Shown one piece after another: positions 1 through 9,600 of a DNA stretch of 56,000 nucleotides. The position numbers and the translations under genes are program-made. Position 1 is the stretch's first letter, and each line of letters opens with the position of its first letter. The DNA is taken from the NCBI GenBank assembly GCA_947632125.1, contig CANRNV010000003.1, forward strand, positions 1 to 56,000. The letters are read 5' to 3'. Below the pieces are notes generated by a model that worked only from the letters and a program-made list of their open reading frames with translations, searched no databases and was not told the origin of the DNA. This stretch comes from an uncultured Clostridia bacterium. GTDB taxonomy: Bacteria; Bacillota; Clostridia; Christensenellales; Pumilibacteraceae.

Positions 1-349
1 CGGCGTAGCTGTATCTGTTTGCCACCTTTATGGCGTCGGCTTCCTCTTCGTAGGCGGCGGCGATGACAACATATTCGCCGTCATTTACTATATAGCCTCC
101 CCCGCCCTTGCTCCGAAGCACCGAAGCGGCTTTGTTCGCCTCCGCCTCGGTTTGATAGCGCCCCTCGACGGCAACAAAGTATTCCTTGGCGTTGCACCTA
201 TATCCGCTTTTTCGAAAGAACAATATATAGATAAGGGCGACGGCGAGAGCGACTATGACTATGCATACTATGACCCTGCCCAATTTGAGCGACCCTTTTG
301 CCTTGCCCACAATGTGCGGATTTTGATAATCGTAGATAATTCTTTTCAT
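1..349 (-). CDS. SPOR-domain membrane protein (3' end outside window)
   Basis: The reading frame starts at ATG 349 and runs off the left edge, so only the first 116 residues are visible. A short basic cytoplasmic tail (residues 1-25, rich in K/R) precedes one membrane helix (about 26-45). From about residue 57 the pattern YFVAVEGRYQTEAEANKAA followed by a Gly-rich turn and YVVIAAAY matches the SPOR fold, which binds denuded peptidoglycan at division septa and in sporulation cell-wall enzymes. This suggests a single-pass envelope protein; any enzymatic domain would lie beyond the edge. No good Shine-Dalgarno site is seen close to the ATG, so the start is the first plausible one rather than proven. 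It follows the glucan synthase gene on the same strand after 219 bases that include a terminator. Confidence 0.7.
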   Translation of the reverse strand, partial: MKRIIYDYQNPHIVGKAKGSLKLGRVIVCIVIVALAVALIYILFFRKSGYRCNAKEYFVAVEGRYQTEAEANKAASVLRSKGGGGYIVNDGEYVVIAAAYEEEADAIKVANRYSYA

Positions 350-391
350 CACTTATATCTATGCAAACCTTACTTATGATATGAGTAACGA

Positions 392-424
392 AAAAGCCAC
401 CGTTATATAGTAGCGGTGACTTTT
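392..424 (-). terminator. Rho-independent terminator after the glucan synthase gene
   Basis: An 11-bp stem (AAAAGCCACCG paired with CGGTGACTTTT, one G-U pair) with an 11-base loop. Read on the minus strand it is followed by a T run, so it fits the end of the 569-7783 transcript. It is nearly symmetric and could act in both directions. Confidence 0.6.
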
Positions 425-486
425 GATTTGTTCGAAAATCGTTCTGCAACCTGCCATAATCAAAAGATTATTCGACCAAGTTATTT

Positions 487-510
487 CTCTCACCGGCGGT
501 GAGAGTTTTT
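487..510 (+). terminator. Second terminator-like hairpin, plus orientation
   Basis: CTCTCACCG / CGGTGAGAG with a one-base centre (so a real loop of about five bases), followed by TTTTT on the plus strand only. No plus-strand gene precedes it, so it either stops antisense transcription entering the large gene's 3' end or is incidental. Confidence 0.4.
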
Positions 511-568
511 GTTATGCTTGTAAATCTTTATTCGAAAGGTTCTGTCGATACATTGTCATATTTTGCCG

Positions 569-3500
569 TTATCTTTTTACTCTGCGTAAAAGGAGCTCTT
601 TTTTATTCAAGCCTTCGGTTATGGCTATCGAGTCGGAAGCGTACGAATGTCTGCCGAGGCTTATTTGCCACTCGCCACAGTCCTCGCCGTTGTCGATATT
701 GACAGTAAACGACACTTCGCCATGTCTGAGTTCTATCGAAGCGGACTTTATCGAGCGGGGAAGCGACGGCGAAACGGTAAGCATATCGCCGCAGATCTTG
801 ACGCCGAACAAGTATCTTACCAAAACGTAATAGTACCACGAGGCGGCTCCCGTATACCAACTCCACCCGCCTTTGCCGCTCGGCTCGGAATAGACGTCGG
901 CGCTTATGACGTACGGCTCCACCTCGTAACGGAGCGTCCTTTCCTTGGTGAGCGAGTGAGTTATCGGGCTTATCATGTCGAGCAGTTTATAGGCGTAGTC
1001 GGCTTCGCCAACCGAAAACAGGCTCATGATAAACCACACCGCTCCGTGAGTATACTGCCCGCCGTTTTCCCTCACTCCCGGCGGATAGTCGCAAATATAG
1101 CCCACTTTCATCTTTTTAAGCGGCGGATCGAGCAGCTTGATTATTCCGTTTTCGGTGTCGACGAGCAGCCTCGCCGCAGAGTAAAGCGCGGTCTTGACCT
1201 TTTTGGGATCGACGCACCCGCAAAGAGCGGAGAAGCTTTGGGTGATGAGGTCGATATTACATTCGGGACTGTTCTTGCTGCCGAGAGCGGTGCCGTCGTC
1301 GCAGTATGCCCGAGTAAACCATTCGCCGTCCCACGCACCGTCGATCGCGTCTTTCAACTTGCCCATAAGTTCGTACAAAGGCGGCTTGTTCTTTACATAG
1401 GGCAAAAACTTTTTTACGGTAAGGTACAAAAACATACTGCCCCAAACCGAGGTCCCCTTGCCCAAGACGCCCACCTTGTCCATGGCGTCGTTCCAATCGC
1501 CCCCGCCCATCAATGCCAAGCCGTTTTCGCCAAGCTTAGCCGAGGCGCGTATCGCTTTAAGACAATGCTCTCTTATCGTGCCCGTGCCTACCGTAACGTC
1601 GGGCGAGCCGTACCAATCCTTGCCAAGCAGCTTCACGTCGCTTAGATACGGAGCGCGCTCGTTGAGTATAGCCTCGTCGCCCGTAAACTCGATATATTCG
1701 GCGGTGATGTACGGCAAGAACAGTCTGTCGTCGCTTATGAGCGTACGCACTCCCGTCCTCGGCGGGTGCCACCAATGTTGGACGTCGCCCTTTTCGAATT
1801 GGTGCGAAGCGCACTCGATGATGTGCCTTTTCACAAGGCTCGGATCGACATAAAGCATCGTCAAACAATCTTGCAGCTGGTCCCTGAAACCTATCGCCCC
1901 GCCCGCTTGATAAAAGCCCGTTCTGCCCAAAAACCTGCTGCATTGGACTTGGTACGGCAGCCACTTTGCCAAGTAGTCGATCTTCTCGTTGCCCGTTTTA
2001 AGTTTTATGCAGGAGAGATTTTCGTACTTGTTTTTTATCTGCTCGATGAGTTCGTCTGTGCCGCGACGGGAAACGCGTCCGTCGGCGCTAAGGTAAAATC
2101 TCACCTTTACCACGCCCCTCGGCGGCACGACCAACGATGTTACGACGGCGGGGGCGACCTCGTGACCTTCATCGGTTTTTGGAGCGAAATATTTGCCGTT
2201 TTTGTTTATATACGCCTGTTTATGACACACATAATTAGAGATAGGTCTGTCACAACCCATGTAAAAAAGGCTTTTATCGAACAGATTTTCCACTATAAGT
2301 CGTCCGTCGAATTTGCACGAAATATTGTGTTCGGTCTTAAATCGGAAGTCGCCGAGGACAGGCACGGTAAACAGCATGGCGTCCACCTTGCGCTCGTAGT
2401 TCTCCTTGGAAAGCAGCGTGAGTTCGTAATACTTGGTATTGTCGTAAACGTACTCGATAAGAGTGGACACAAAGCCGTTTGCTCCCGAGCGAAACTCGCT
2501 GTATCCAAATCCGTGGATGACCTGATACTCGCCCTCCGCCCGCACGGGATTATAGGAAACGCTCCACGCGCTCCCTTCCTCGAAAAGCACAACGCCGTCA
2601 CTGCACGGGTCGCCGACAGGGTCGTTGCTCCACTCGGTAAGCTTGTTTTGCCTCGAATTTTCGGCAAAGACATATCCTCCGCCGCTCTCGGTTATTATGG
2701 TTCCGAATTTGCCGCTGCATATGATGTTGCTCCAAGGTCGAGGCGGCAAATCGCCGTGATGGCTCAGCGCAAACGAGCAGTCCGACAAAAAGCCGCCTAT
2801 GCCGAGTTTATAGGCATAGCGAAGTTCGGGCAGTTCGACACTTCCCCTCATGACCGAAGTCACCTCATGTTCGCCGAGAGGCTCAAAAGATATTTCGTCG
2901 ATGTTTGTCGCGCTCGCCTCGACCAAAGCGGAATGTTCGCCGTCCGCAAAGGAAAGTCGGCAGTTGGGACCGAGAAGCGGCGCGACCTCTTCGGTTATTC
3001 TCTCCTTAATAAAGCCATCGCCCGTGTAAACGATCACGACGTGCACGTTTATGCCGAACATCGCAAGTCGGGAAAGCAATTTGAGTTTGCGTCTGATGCG
3101 CTCGGTCACGACGCTACACTTTATGCACACGAGAGGCAGCTCGCCCGAATACAGGTTGGGAGCGGGATAAAGCAATCTGCTTGCCACCTTGCGCATCTTG
3201 TCGCCCACGCCGTACCCCAAGCAAATCTGCTTACAGCCCGAAACGGACCTATCGAAAAAGCCTTCGAGCCGCACCAATCCCGCTTTGCGCACGAGCAGGT
3301 CGATATCCTCGCCGACTAGCACATACGTTTTGATCACGCGCTCCTCGGCGGGAGCGAGAGTGAGGCTCGCCTTTCCGCTGACGATGGGGTCGAGCACCCT
3401 GCCGAACTCGGCGCCGTCGCTGCGACCGAAAAAGCAAGAACGGTTGCTTTGATGCTCCGCCTCACAGTCGAAAAAGTGCGCGACAATGAGTTTGCCTCGC

Positions 3501-6500
3501 CTCGCCACCACGCCCAATCTGTCACTGAGCGAAGTTTGGATAAACATTCCCGAAAAGGTCTTGTGCGATATGTCGTCGTAAAGCGGTGCAAGGGCGACTT
3601 CCATATAGGACTCGACGGACAGCGAAAGCGGCTGCAAGGTGAGATTTTTGATACGGACGCACCGAGCCTCTCCGTCCATGTTGGGAAGCACCGCCGCTAT
3701 TTGCGTTATCGAGCATTTGGAGTCGGCGTAATGAAATTCGCTCCTGCCGTCAAAAAACCTGCCGTTTCGGCTAAGGTCGATACGCTCGTTGTCGTAGCTC
3801 AGCAGCAATCTCATTCCGCCCGAATGGTTATAGTGCCTCGATATATATTTGCCGTTATAGATCGAATATCCGCCACCGTTGTCGTCGATGAGCACCGAAT
3901 ATTTGCCGTTGGTCATAAGGTTGACGGTGGGCGGCGAAGTGTGCTTTGCCTCGACGAACCGCTCCTCTTCCTCGATATATTCGTACTCGACCTTCTTCCT
4001 CGCCTTGGGCACGTCGGACATGGTGATAAGCAACGACGCCGCTTTCATATCGGGCGACGCGAACTGCTTTATAAGTTCGCCGCCGCAAAAGTAGTTGCAC
4101 AGCGACGCCAAGATCATGCCTTGATGGTGCGCCATATACGACTTTATCACTCCGTCGTCGTAAGCCTCGAAAAGTCCCGCCTCGCCTTTAAGTCCGCATC
4201 CAAGCAACTTTTCGACATTTTTCGCCACCTCGTAAGGCGCAAAAGGCAAAAACAGCATGGAGGCGTACGGCGACGCGACCGCCTTTCTCCTCTCGTTGCT
4301 GAGCGCGATTTCGGGCACCCCGAACGCCTTGTATTGATAGTTGCCCATATCGTCGAAAGCGGCATATTGACTTTCGGACACGCCCCAAAACGGCAAGCCG
4401 TTTTTCTTTGCATACGCCTTGTTCGCTTTAAGCACGTTAAGCGCGGACATATGCATGAGCCCGCCCCGATAATACTCGAAGAAAATCGACGGCATCATGT
4501 ATTCAAACGCCCCGCCCGTCCAGGAATAAAGACAGGTCCCCTTGTACCTTACGCACCGACTCGAAAGATTGCGCAGCGACGTGCTCTCTATCTTGCCAAG
4601 CCCTATGCCCACCAAATAGGTAAGCATAGCCTCGCTGCCGAGAAGGTCGTATTGATTGTTGTCGTAAGCCTTGGCGTCGCTGTTGTACCCTATGGCGATA
4701 AGCCCCTTTTCGCAGTCGAAAAAGGCACCGATATCGGTCGCCTCGATAAGCTTGTTCGCTCTACGCGAAATGCGCTCGCTCGTCACGTTTCTCAAAAGCA
4801 AAAGCGCTGCCAAAAGGTTGCCGCTGTCCACCGACGACACATAGCCGCCGAGGCGATTGAGCGTGTAGACGTCCATCCAATTGTACAAGTTTCCTCGCCA
4901 CTTTTCCGCCCTCTCGATCGAGAACAGGATCTTGTCCGCGTAGTTTTCGAGTTCGTCCCGCTCGATGAAGCCGAGGTCAAAGGCGCTGACGAGCGACACG
5001 ATCATAAAGGCAATGTCGGTGGGCGAAGTCCTCTTTGCGTAACCCACGTTACCGTACAACTGATAGTTGTCGTACGGCAAGTAGTTATTGGACTTATTCA
5101 GCTGTCTTGCGAAGTAAATATAGGTGTCGGCGGCAATTTTTTTGAGCATACTTTCCTGCCCATTCGTAAGCTTTTTTTGCCTGTCTTGGGGCTTGGAAAG
5201 ATAACTTGCGTATATTATGCCTGTCATAAACAGCAAAGCCATTACCACAAACGTCCATTTGAAGCGAAATATTGCCAAACATACATAGGCAGCCGATGCT
5301 ATAACATTGGGCAAAAAGGACACCCTGCCCTTGCTGTGAGCAAACACCCGCCAATCGAGCAAATTCTTTTTTACGACAAGTCTATAAAGGGTGAGGATTA
5401 TCGCCTTGGTGTAGTTATAGGCGATTACGGGCAAACACGACGCCATGAGAAACTGTCGCATACACTCGTACCACACTCTTTTCGGGTGGAAAAAAAGCAA
5501 TCTCAGCGTTCCCAAAAGCATGAAAAGATTGAGTGAAAAAGCTACCGGCGTAAGGAACAGCGGTCTTGCCGAAAACGCCGATATCAATAATAGCAACGCC
5601 GACGAGAGCGGAATAAGTCCGAGGATGATGTTGTTGAGTATGTGCATCCGCCCTATCACCGACACGGGATTTTTGCGTCGTCTGCCTTTGCCGTCCCTTA
5701 TTTTCGGGGACAAAAACGGTAGCAACTGATAATCGCCCCTAAGCCACCTTATGTTACGCTGCAAATACGACGAAAAGGTTTCGGGATAGGCGTCGAGGGC
5801 GCTCTCTCCGCTCGCTCCGCAACCTGCTATCGCCCCTTCGACGAAGTCGTGCGAGAGCACTCGATTGTCCGTAAAGACGTCCTCCACCTTTTCGGTAAAG
5901 TCACTCACGCGATAGATCCCCTTGCCCGTGTAGTTACCGCTTCCGAAGATGTCGTAATTGGCGTCGGCTATAAAGTTGGTGTAATTGTTCAGCCCGACAC
6001 TGTCGCACATCACCTCGGCAAAGGGCGTCCTTATAGCCGAGGGAGCCGACTTGACGTTGAGCGAAACGACCGCCTTGTCGACATTGAACGGGTGCTCCAT
6101 TATCTCCACAAGTTCGTAAGCACAATTGATGACCGTGTCGCTGTCGAGGGTGACGACGTACTTCACGTTGTAAGACGAGCCGAGTACGACCTCGAACGGC
6201 TCGCTCGCCCCGTGCAAAATAAGGTTGTTGAGGTCGAGGATCGCCCCTCGCTTCTTCTCCCAACCTTGATACTTATCCTCGCCGCTCACCTTGCTCTTGC
6301 GCCTCAAAAAGAGGTTATATCGCTCCCCGAGTTCGTTAAAGCGACTTTTGGCGTAGTCGATAAGTTCGACGTCCGCCTTTGTCCGCTCCACCTTGGAGGC
6401 GGGAAGGTCGATAAGCAGTCCGTACGAAAAGATTTCGTCGCTGTTGGCAAAAGCAATCGTTTTGAGTTTGTCGATCATCTCGTCGAGTTCCGACTTGTCG

Positions 6501-7783
6501 AAAACGAGCACGGTGTACACTATCATCGCCCTTTCCTTGCCGCCAAGACGTATCCTCGGCATAAATCGGCGGCTGAATATGCGCACGTTTATACCGGTGA
6601 TGAACATCAACACGAGGTTGAGCGAGATAGGCAAAAAGACTATCGAGGCGAGCAGTTTGTACTCGCCAGCGTACATAAAAACGGTGACGCAGTTGCTTAT
6701 CGTATAGCCCACGATAAGGCAGATATACACGACGAGGGCGAATTTGCCGAGTTCCTTGGGCAGAATATAGTACGCAATGTCCTTTTTCTCCTTGACCGCC
6801 CTTTTTACTATGTCGCTTGCATAGGCGATTTCGCTTTTGCCCCTCGACTTCTTGGCTATGCGGCTTAGGTACACCCGCTTGGTTGCGGTGGTGCATTGTC
6901 TATACACGACCTCGCTGCGATCGGACAAAAATTTGTTAAGCGGACAGTGTTCGAGCACAAAATCCTCGTTCAGTTTGCTTAGGGCGTAAACGGAGCGAAC
7001 GGCGCTTCCCACCGCGCCCGCATATCTCGCGCACGCCGACAGGAAGTTGTCCGCCCTCTCGTATGCGGAAAGCCCGTTTTTAAGGCAGATCGAATTTATC
7101 CGCTCCATAAGTTTGCCGTCCGCGTGCCTTATAAAAACGTAGACGTAGCTGTTGAAACGCAACTCGGCAAAGTCAATCCTGTCCGACGCCACGTCGCTTA
7201 TGCCCGCCTTGATCTTGTCCGAAATAAAAAGCGACCGACCGCAGAATATGGCTACGTATTCGAGCAATGCCAAAGCGAACGCGCTCGGCAGAAGTTCGGT
7301 TTCCTCGTAGCGAAGAGGCAAGATCTCGTTGAAAGTGTCGATACATCGACCTATCAACTTGTCGCTTACGGCGCCGCCGCTCCCCTTGACTATGAGGGAA
7401 GCGAGGCAGTATATTCGCGGCATATTTTTGTACCCGATAAGCTTATTGTAGCGGGTCATGAGCTTTTTTTGTTCGGTCATAACCTCGTTAAGCTTATAGT
7501 AGTTGTCGAAGATCCATCTTTCAAAGTCGAAAAGCTTTTCGGGCGGCTTGTCGCACAAGTTCTTATATGCCCTTTCGATCGTTTTGCGAATGAGGCGCAT
7601 CGAAAACGCCGACGTACCCTCGTCGGATTTCATCGCCGTAGCCAAATCGGCTATTTTAACAAGCAACTCTTGCTCGGTCATTACGCCGAGGAGCTCGAGG
7701 TTCGGCTCTCCGACGGGCATAACCGCCATATATAATATCAAAATGCCGAAAAGCAATAATAATGCGGAAATAAAGTAAAACAA
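569..7783 (-). CDS. Cyclic beta-1,2-glucan synthase-like protein (GT2-like + glycoamylase-like + GH94)
   Basis: At 2404 residues this is the largest protein of the window. Order of parts: an N-terminal membrane helix (about 3-21); membrane helices near 355-410; a processive glycosyltransferase domain with DSDT near residue 546 and a QRNIRW (QxxRW) motif near 674; more helices (about 700-860); a glycoamylase-like domain (about 880-1240) with YMAHHQGM near 1219; two GH94-type beta-sandwich stretches (from about 1290 and 1700); and a C-terminal GH94 alpha-barrel (from about 1940) with GGDWNDAMD near 2098, which carries the family's general acid. This is the NdvB/Cgs plan: glucan elongation from UDP-glucose, cyclisation by the glycoamylase-like domain, and length control by the phosphorylase-like domain. 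It is shorter than proteobacterial NdvB (about 2800). The open frame begins with TTG directly after a stop; the first ATG is codon 19 and would remove the first helix. Cyclic product is inferred from domain content. Confidence 0.85.
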   Translation of the reverse strand: MFYFISALLLLFGILILYMAVMPVGEPNLELLGVMTEQELLVKIADLATAMKSDEGTSAFSMRLIRKTIERAYKNLCDKPPEKLFDFERWIFDNYYKLNEVMTEQKKLMTRYNKLIGYKNMPRIYCLASLIVKGSGGAVSDKLIGRCIDTFNEILPLRYEETELLPSAFALALLEYVAIFCGRSLFISDKIKAGISDVASDRIDFAELRFNSYVYVFIRHADGKLMERINSICLKNGLSAYERADNFLSACARYAGAVGSAVRSVYALSKLNEDFVLEHCPLNKFLSDRSEVVYRQCTTATKRVYLSRIAKKSRGKSEIAYASDIVKRAVKEKKDIAYYILPKELGKFALVVYICLIVGYTISNCVTVFMYAGEYKLLASIVFLPISLNLVLMFITGINVRIFSRRFMPRIRLGGKERAMIVYTVLVFDKSELDEMIDKLKTIAFANSDEIFSYGLLIDLPASKVERTKADVELIDYAKSRFNELGERYNLFLRRKSKVSGEDKYQGWEKKRGAILDLNNLILHGASEPFEVVLGSSYNVKYVVTLDSDTVINCAYELVEIMEHPFNVDKAVVSLNVKSAPSAIRTPFAEVMCDSVGLNNYTNFIADANYDIFGSGNYTGKGIYRVSDFTEKVEDVFTDNRVLSHDFVEGAIAGCGASGESALDAYPETFSSYLQRNIRWLRGDYQLLPFLSPKIRDGKGRRRKNPVSVIGRMHILNNIILGLIPLSSALLLLISAFSARPLFLTPVAFSLNLFMLLGTLRLLFFHPKRVWYECMRQFLMASCLPVIAYNYTKAIILTLYRLVVKKNLLDWRVFAHSKGRVSFLPNVIASAAYVCLAIFRFKWTFVVMALLFMTGIIYASYLSKPQDRQKKLTNGQESMLKKIAADTYIYFARQLNKSNNYLPYDNYQLYGNVGYAKRTSPTDIAFMIVSLVSAFDLGFIERDELENYADKILFSIERAEKWRGNLYNWMDVYTLNRLGGYVSSVDSGNLLAALLLLRNVTSERISRRANKLIEATDIGAFFDCEKGLIAIGYNSDAKAYDNNQYDLLGSEAMLTYLVGIGLGKIESTSLRNLSSRCVRYKGTCLYSWTGGAFEYMMPSIFFEYYRGGLMHMSALNVLKANKAYAKKNGLPFWGVSESQYAAFDDMGNYQYKAFGVPEIALSNERRKAVASPYASMLFLPFAPYEVAKNVEKLLGCGLKGEAGLFEAYDDGVIKSYMAHHQGMILASLCNYFCGGELIKQFASPDMKAASLLITMSDVPKARKKVEYEYIEEEERFVEAKHTSPPTVNLMTNGKYSVLIDDNGGGYSIYNGKYISRHYNHSGGMRLLLSYDNERIDLSRNGRFFDGRSEFHYADSKCSITQIAAVLPNMDGEARCVRIKNLTLQPLSLSVESYMEVALAPLYDDISHKTFSGMFIQTSLSDRLGVVARRGKLIVAHFFDCEAEHQSNRSCFFGRSDGAEFGRVLDPIVSGKASLTLAPAEERVIKTYVLVGEDIDLLVRKAGLVRLEGFFDRSVSGCKQICLGYGVGDKMRKVASRLLYPAPNLYSGELPLVCIKCSVVTERIRRKLKLLSRLAMFGINVHVVIVYTGDGFIKERITEEVAPLLGPNCRLSFADGEHSALVEASATNIDEISFEPLGEHEVTSVMRGSVELPELRYAYKLGIGGFLSDCSFALSHHGDLPPRPWSNIICSGKFGTIITESGGGYVFAENSRQNKLTEWSNDPVGDPCSDGVVLFEEGSAWSVSYNPVRAEGEYQVIHGFGYSEFRSGANGFVSTLIEYVYDNTKYYELTLLSKENYERKVDAMLFTVPVLGDFRFKTEHNISCKFDGRLIVENLFDKSLFYMGCDRPISNYVCHKQAYINKNGKYFAPKTDEGHEVAPAVVTSLVVPPRGVVKVRFYLSADGRVSRRGTDELIEQIKNKYENLSCIKLKTGNEKIDYLAKWLPYQVQCSRFLGRTGFYQAGGAIGFRDQLQDCLTMLYVDPSLVKRHIIECASHQFEKGDVQHWWHPPRTGVRTLISDDRLFLPYITAEYIEFTGDEAILNERAPYLSDVKLLGKDWYGSPDVTVGTGTIREHCLKAIRASAKLGENGLALMGGGDWNDAMDKVGVLGKGTSVWGSMFLYLTVKKFLPYVKNKPPLYELMGKLKDAIDGAWDGEWFTRAYCDDGTALGSKNSPECNIDLITQSFSALCGCVDPKKVKTALYSAARLLVDTENGIIKLLDPPLKKMKVGYICDYPPGVRENGGQYTHGAVWFIMSLFSVGEADYAYKLLDMISPITHSLTKERTLRYEVEPYVISADVYSEPSGKGGWSWYTGAASWYYYVLVRYLFGVKICGDMLTVSPSLPRSIKSASIELRHGEVSFTVNIDNGEDCGEWQISLGRHSYASDSIAITEGLNKKELLLRRVKR

Positions 7784-7822
7784 GCTTAGTTACCCCGTTA
7801 AGGGATTATGTCCTAAGCTTGT
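7780..7822. terminator. 10-bp hairpin overlapping the glucan synthase start codon
   Basis: ACAAGCTTAG and CTAAGCTTGT form a perfect 10-bp stem with a 23-base loop. T-rich tracts follow on both strands, so it can terminate the TIGR04076 transcript (minus). Its 3' arm on the minus strand contains the TTG start codon (7783-7781) of the glucan synthase frame, so it could also block that start. Confidence 0.6.
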
Positions 7823-7877
7823 CTTTTTAATACGGGATACGGAATAATGATTTACTCTTGTAGCCCCTTATTATGAT

Positions 7878-8189
7878 CTACTCCCCATCATCCGATGCTT
7901 CGAGCAGAAAGCTGACCGGTCGAAAACCGTCGTTGCACGAGATCATAGCCGACCGACTGTTCTTCATCCAGCCGTCATAGAAATTCCCGCCGCCGCAAGC
8001 AAGCGTCATAACAAAGGCGGACATACTTTGCCATGCGCTGTCACACATTCCGTCGGGTTTGGTGGCGTCGATCGAAACAAAGACCTGTCCTTCTTTCATA
8101 TCGCAGGCGTTGGTAATGGGATTTTCGTACTCTTCCATCAGATCCTTGTGGCAAATCACCTTTTTGACCGTTATTTTGACCTTTTTCAT
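7878..8189 (-). CDS. TIGR04076 family protein
   Basis: A 103-residue soluble protein. It begins MKKVKITV and has conserved CxxKxGQxF-like (CDMKEGQVF), acidic, and C-terminal NDGFRPVSFLLE segments typical of the small, functionally uncharacterised TIGR04076 family found in Clostridia. Residues such as C-x(n)-W and the GWMK stretch before a Cys are also present. The frame is open a further 10 codons upstream, but AGGAGAAA lies directly before ATG 8189, which fixes that start. It has its own promoter (8210-8238) and is followed by the hairpin at 7780-7822. The function is unknown; small redox or metal binding is only a guess from the cysteines. Confidence 0.75.
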   Translation of the reverse strand: MKKVKITVKKVICHKDLMEEYENPITNACDMKEGQVFVSIDATKPDGMCDSAWQSMSAFVMTLACGGGNFYDGWMKNSRSAMISCNDGFRPVSFLLEASDDGE

Positions 8190-8209
8190 TTTCTCCTCCC
8201 GACAAGGGT

Positions 8210-8238
8210 ATTTTACCATATTTCACGGTAAAAATCAA
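8210..8238 (-). promoter_or_regulatory. Sigma-A-like promoter of the TIGR04076 gene
   Basis: TTGATT (8238-8233), 17-base spacer, TAAAAT (8215-8210) on the minus strand. The leader is about 15 bases and carries GGGAGGAG before ATG 8189. Confidence 0.6.
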
Positions 8239-8251
8239 GGGCTGTGCGCAC

Positions 8252-8291
8252 AAAAAAAAGAATGAGCAAAGGTGTTGCCCATTCCTTTTTT
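8252..8291 (-). terminator. Terminator closing the glyA operon
   Basis: A stem of about 14 bp including G-U pairs (GGAATGGGC against GCTCATTC, extended by A/T runs), followed on the minus strand by a run of eight T. It lies 14 bases after the glyA stop and ends the long operon that begins near 20456. Confidence 0.75.
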
Positions 8292-8304
8292 GTATGTATG
8301 ATTA

Positions 8305-9561
8305 TTACATATTGACGTCGTTTGCGTAAAGAGGATATTTTGCGCAAAGTTCCTTTACCTGCTTCCTTACGCCGTCCAAAGCCGCGCTCTTTTCCTTGAT
8401 GACCTTTGCTATGCAGTTGCCGATAACGACCATGTCGGCTTCCTTCATTCCCCTCGTGGTGACGCTGGGAGTGCCCACTCTTATACCGCTTGTAACAAAC
8501 GGCTTTTGGGGGTCATTGGGTATAGCGTTCTTGTTGACCGTGATGTTGCACTCGTCGAGAAGAGCCTCGAGTTCCTTACCCGTGATGTCGTATCCGAGCA
8601 ACTTTACGAGCATAAGGTGATTGTCCGTTCCGCCCGAAACGAGGCTGATGCCGTTGTCCATAAGTGTCTTGCCGAGAGCCTTGGCGTTGAGTACGACTTG
8701 ATGTTGATATGTCTTGAACTCGGGTTTGAGCGCCTCGCCGAAAGCTACCGCCTTACCTGCGATGACGTGTTCGAGCGGTCCGCCTTGAACGCCCGGGAAG
8801 ATCGCCTTGTTGATCTTCTTGGCAATTTCCTCGTCGTTGCACATTATCATACCGCCTCTCGGTCCCCTAAGCGTCTTGTGGGTTGTGGTGGTAACGACGT
8901 GAGCGTACGGGAACGGGCTGGGATGCTCGCCGGCGATCACAAGTCCCGCGATGTGCGCGATGTCGGTCATAAGGTAAGCCCCTACCTTGTCGGCGATCTC
9001 ACGGAAACGTTTGAAGTCGATCGTGCGGGAATATGCACTTGCGCCCGCCAAGATGAGTTTGGGATGATGTTCGAGGGCGAGGCGTTCCACTTCGTCGTAA
9101 TCTATCATTTCGGTTTCGTCGTTTACGCCATAGGCTACGATGTTGTAGTTCTTGCCCGAAAAGTTTACGGGACTGCCGTGCGAAAGGTGTCCGCCGTGAG
9201 CGAGGCTCATGCTGAGCACGGTGTCGCCGATGTTGAGAAGCGCAACGAAAGTAGCAAGGTTAGCCGAGGCACCGCTGTGCGGTTGAACGTTGACGTATTC
9301 GCAATTGAAGAGCTTTTTCGCTCTCTCGATGGCGAGGGTTTCCACCTCGTCGACGAACATACAGCCGCCGTAGTAACGTTTGCCGCTGTAACCCTCGGCG
9401 TACTTATTGGTGAGGTGCGAGCCTACCGCAGCCATAACGGCGGGGCTGACAAAGTTCTCACTTGCAATAAGTTCGATATTGCCTCTTTGGCGTTCGAGCT
9501 CTTTTACCATGCTTGAATAGAGCTCGGGGTCTTGCATTCCGATAAGTTTCAAATCTATCAT
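8305..9561 (-). CDS. glyA: Serine hydroxymethyltransferase
   Basis: This 418-residue protein, the usual length, interconverts serine and glycine with tetrahydrofolate and supplies one-carbon units in the cytoplasm. It has the [20 protein letters not shown] signature near the N terminus and the PLP-lysine segment [22 protein letters not shown] holds the pyridine-nitrogen Asp. GGAGAGAAAAAAA precedes ATG 9561. It is the last gene of a nine-gene minus-strand operon, 39 bases after hisS, with no separate promoter visible. Identification is certain from motifs spread over the full length. Confidence 0.97.
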   Translation of the reverse strand: MIDLKLIGMQDPELYSSMVKELERQRGNIELIASENFVSPAVMAAVGSHLTNKYAEGYSGKRYYGGCMFVDEVETLAIERAKKLFNCEYVNVQPHSGASANLATFVALLNIGDTVLSMSLAHGGHLSHGSPVNFSGKNYNIVAYGVNDETEMIDYDEVERLALEHHPKLILAGASAYSRTIDFKRFREIADKVGAYLMTDIAHIAGLVIAGEHPSPFPYAHVVTTTTHKTLRGPRGGMIMCNDEEIAKKINKAIFPGVQGGPLEHVIAGKAVAFGEALKPEFKTYQHQVVLNAKALGKTLMDNGISLVSGGTDNHLMLVKLLGYDITGKELEALLDECNITVNKNAIPNDPQKPFVTSGIRVGTPSVTTRGMKEADMVVIGNCIAKVIKEKSAALDGVRKQVKELCAKYPLYANDVNM

Positions 9562-9600
9562 TTTTTTCTCTCCTTAATAAGGTTCCTAATTATTTTACAA

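Noticed and set aside
3449..5536. Long plus-strand open frame (about 695 codons) opposite the glucan synthase
   Set aside because: It is antisense to a gene with clear domains; the translation is rich in Arg/His/Val without motifs. Codon bias of the real gene avoids stops on the other strand. The same applies to frames at 1766-3319, 647-1645 and 5849-6868.
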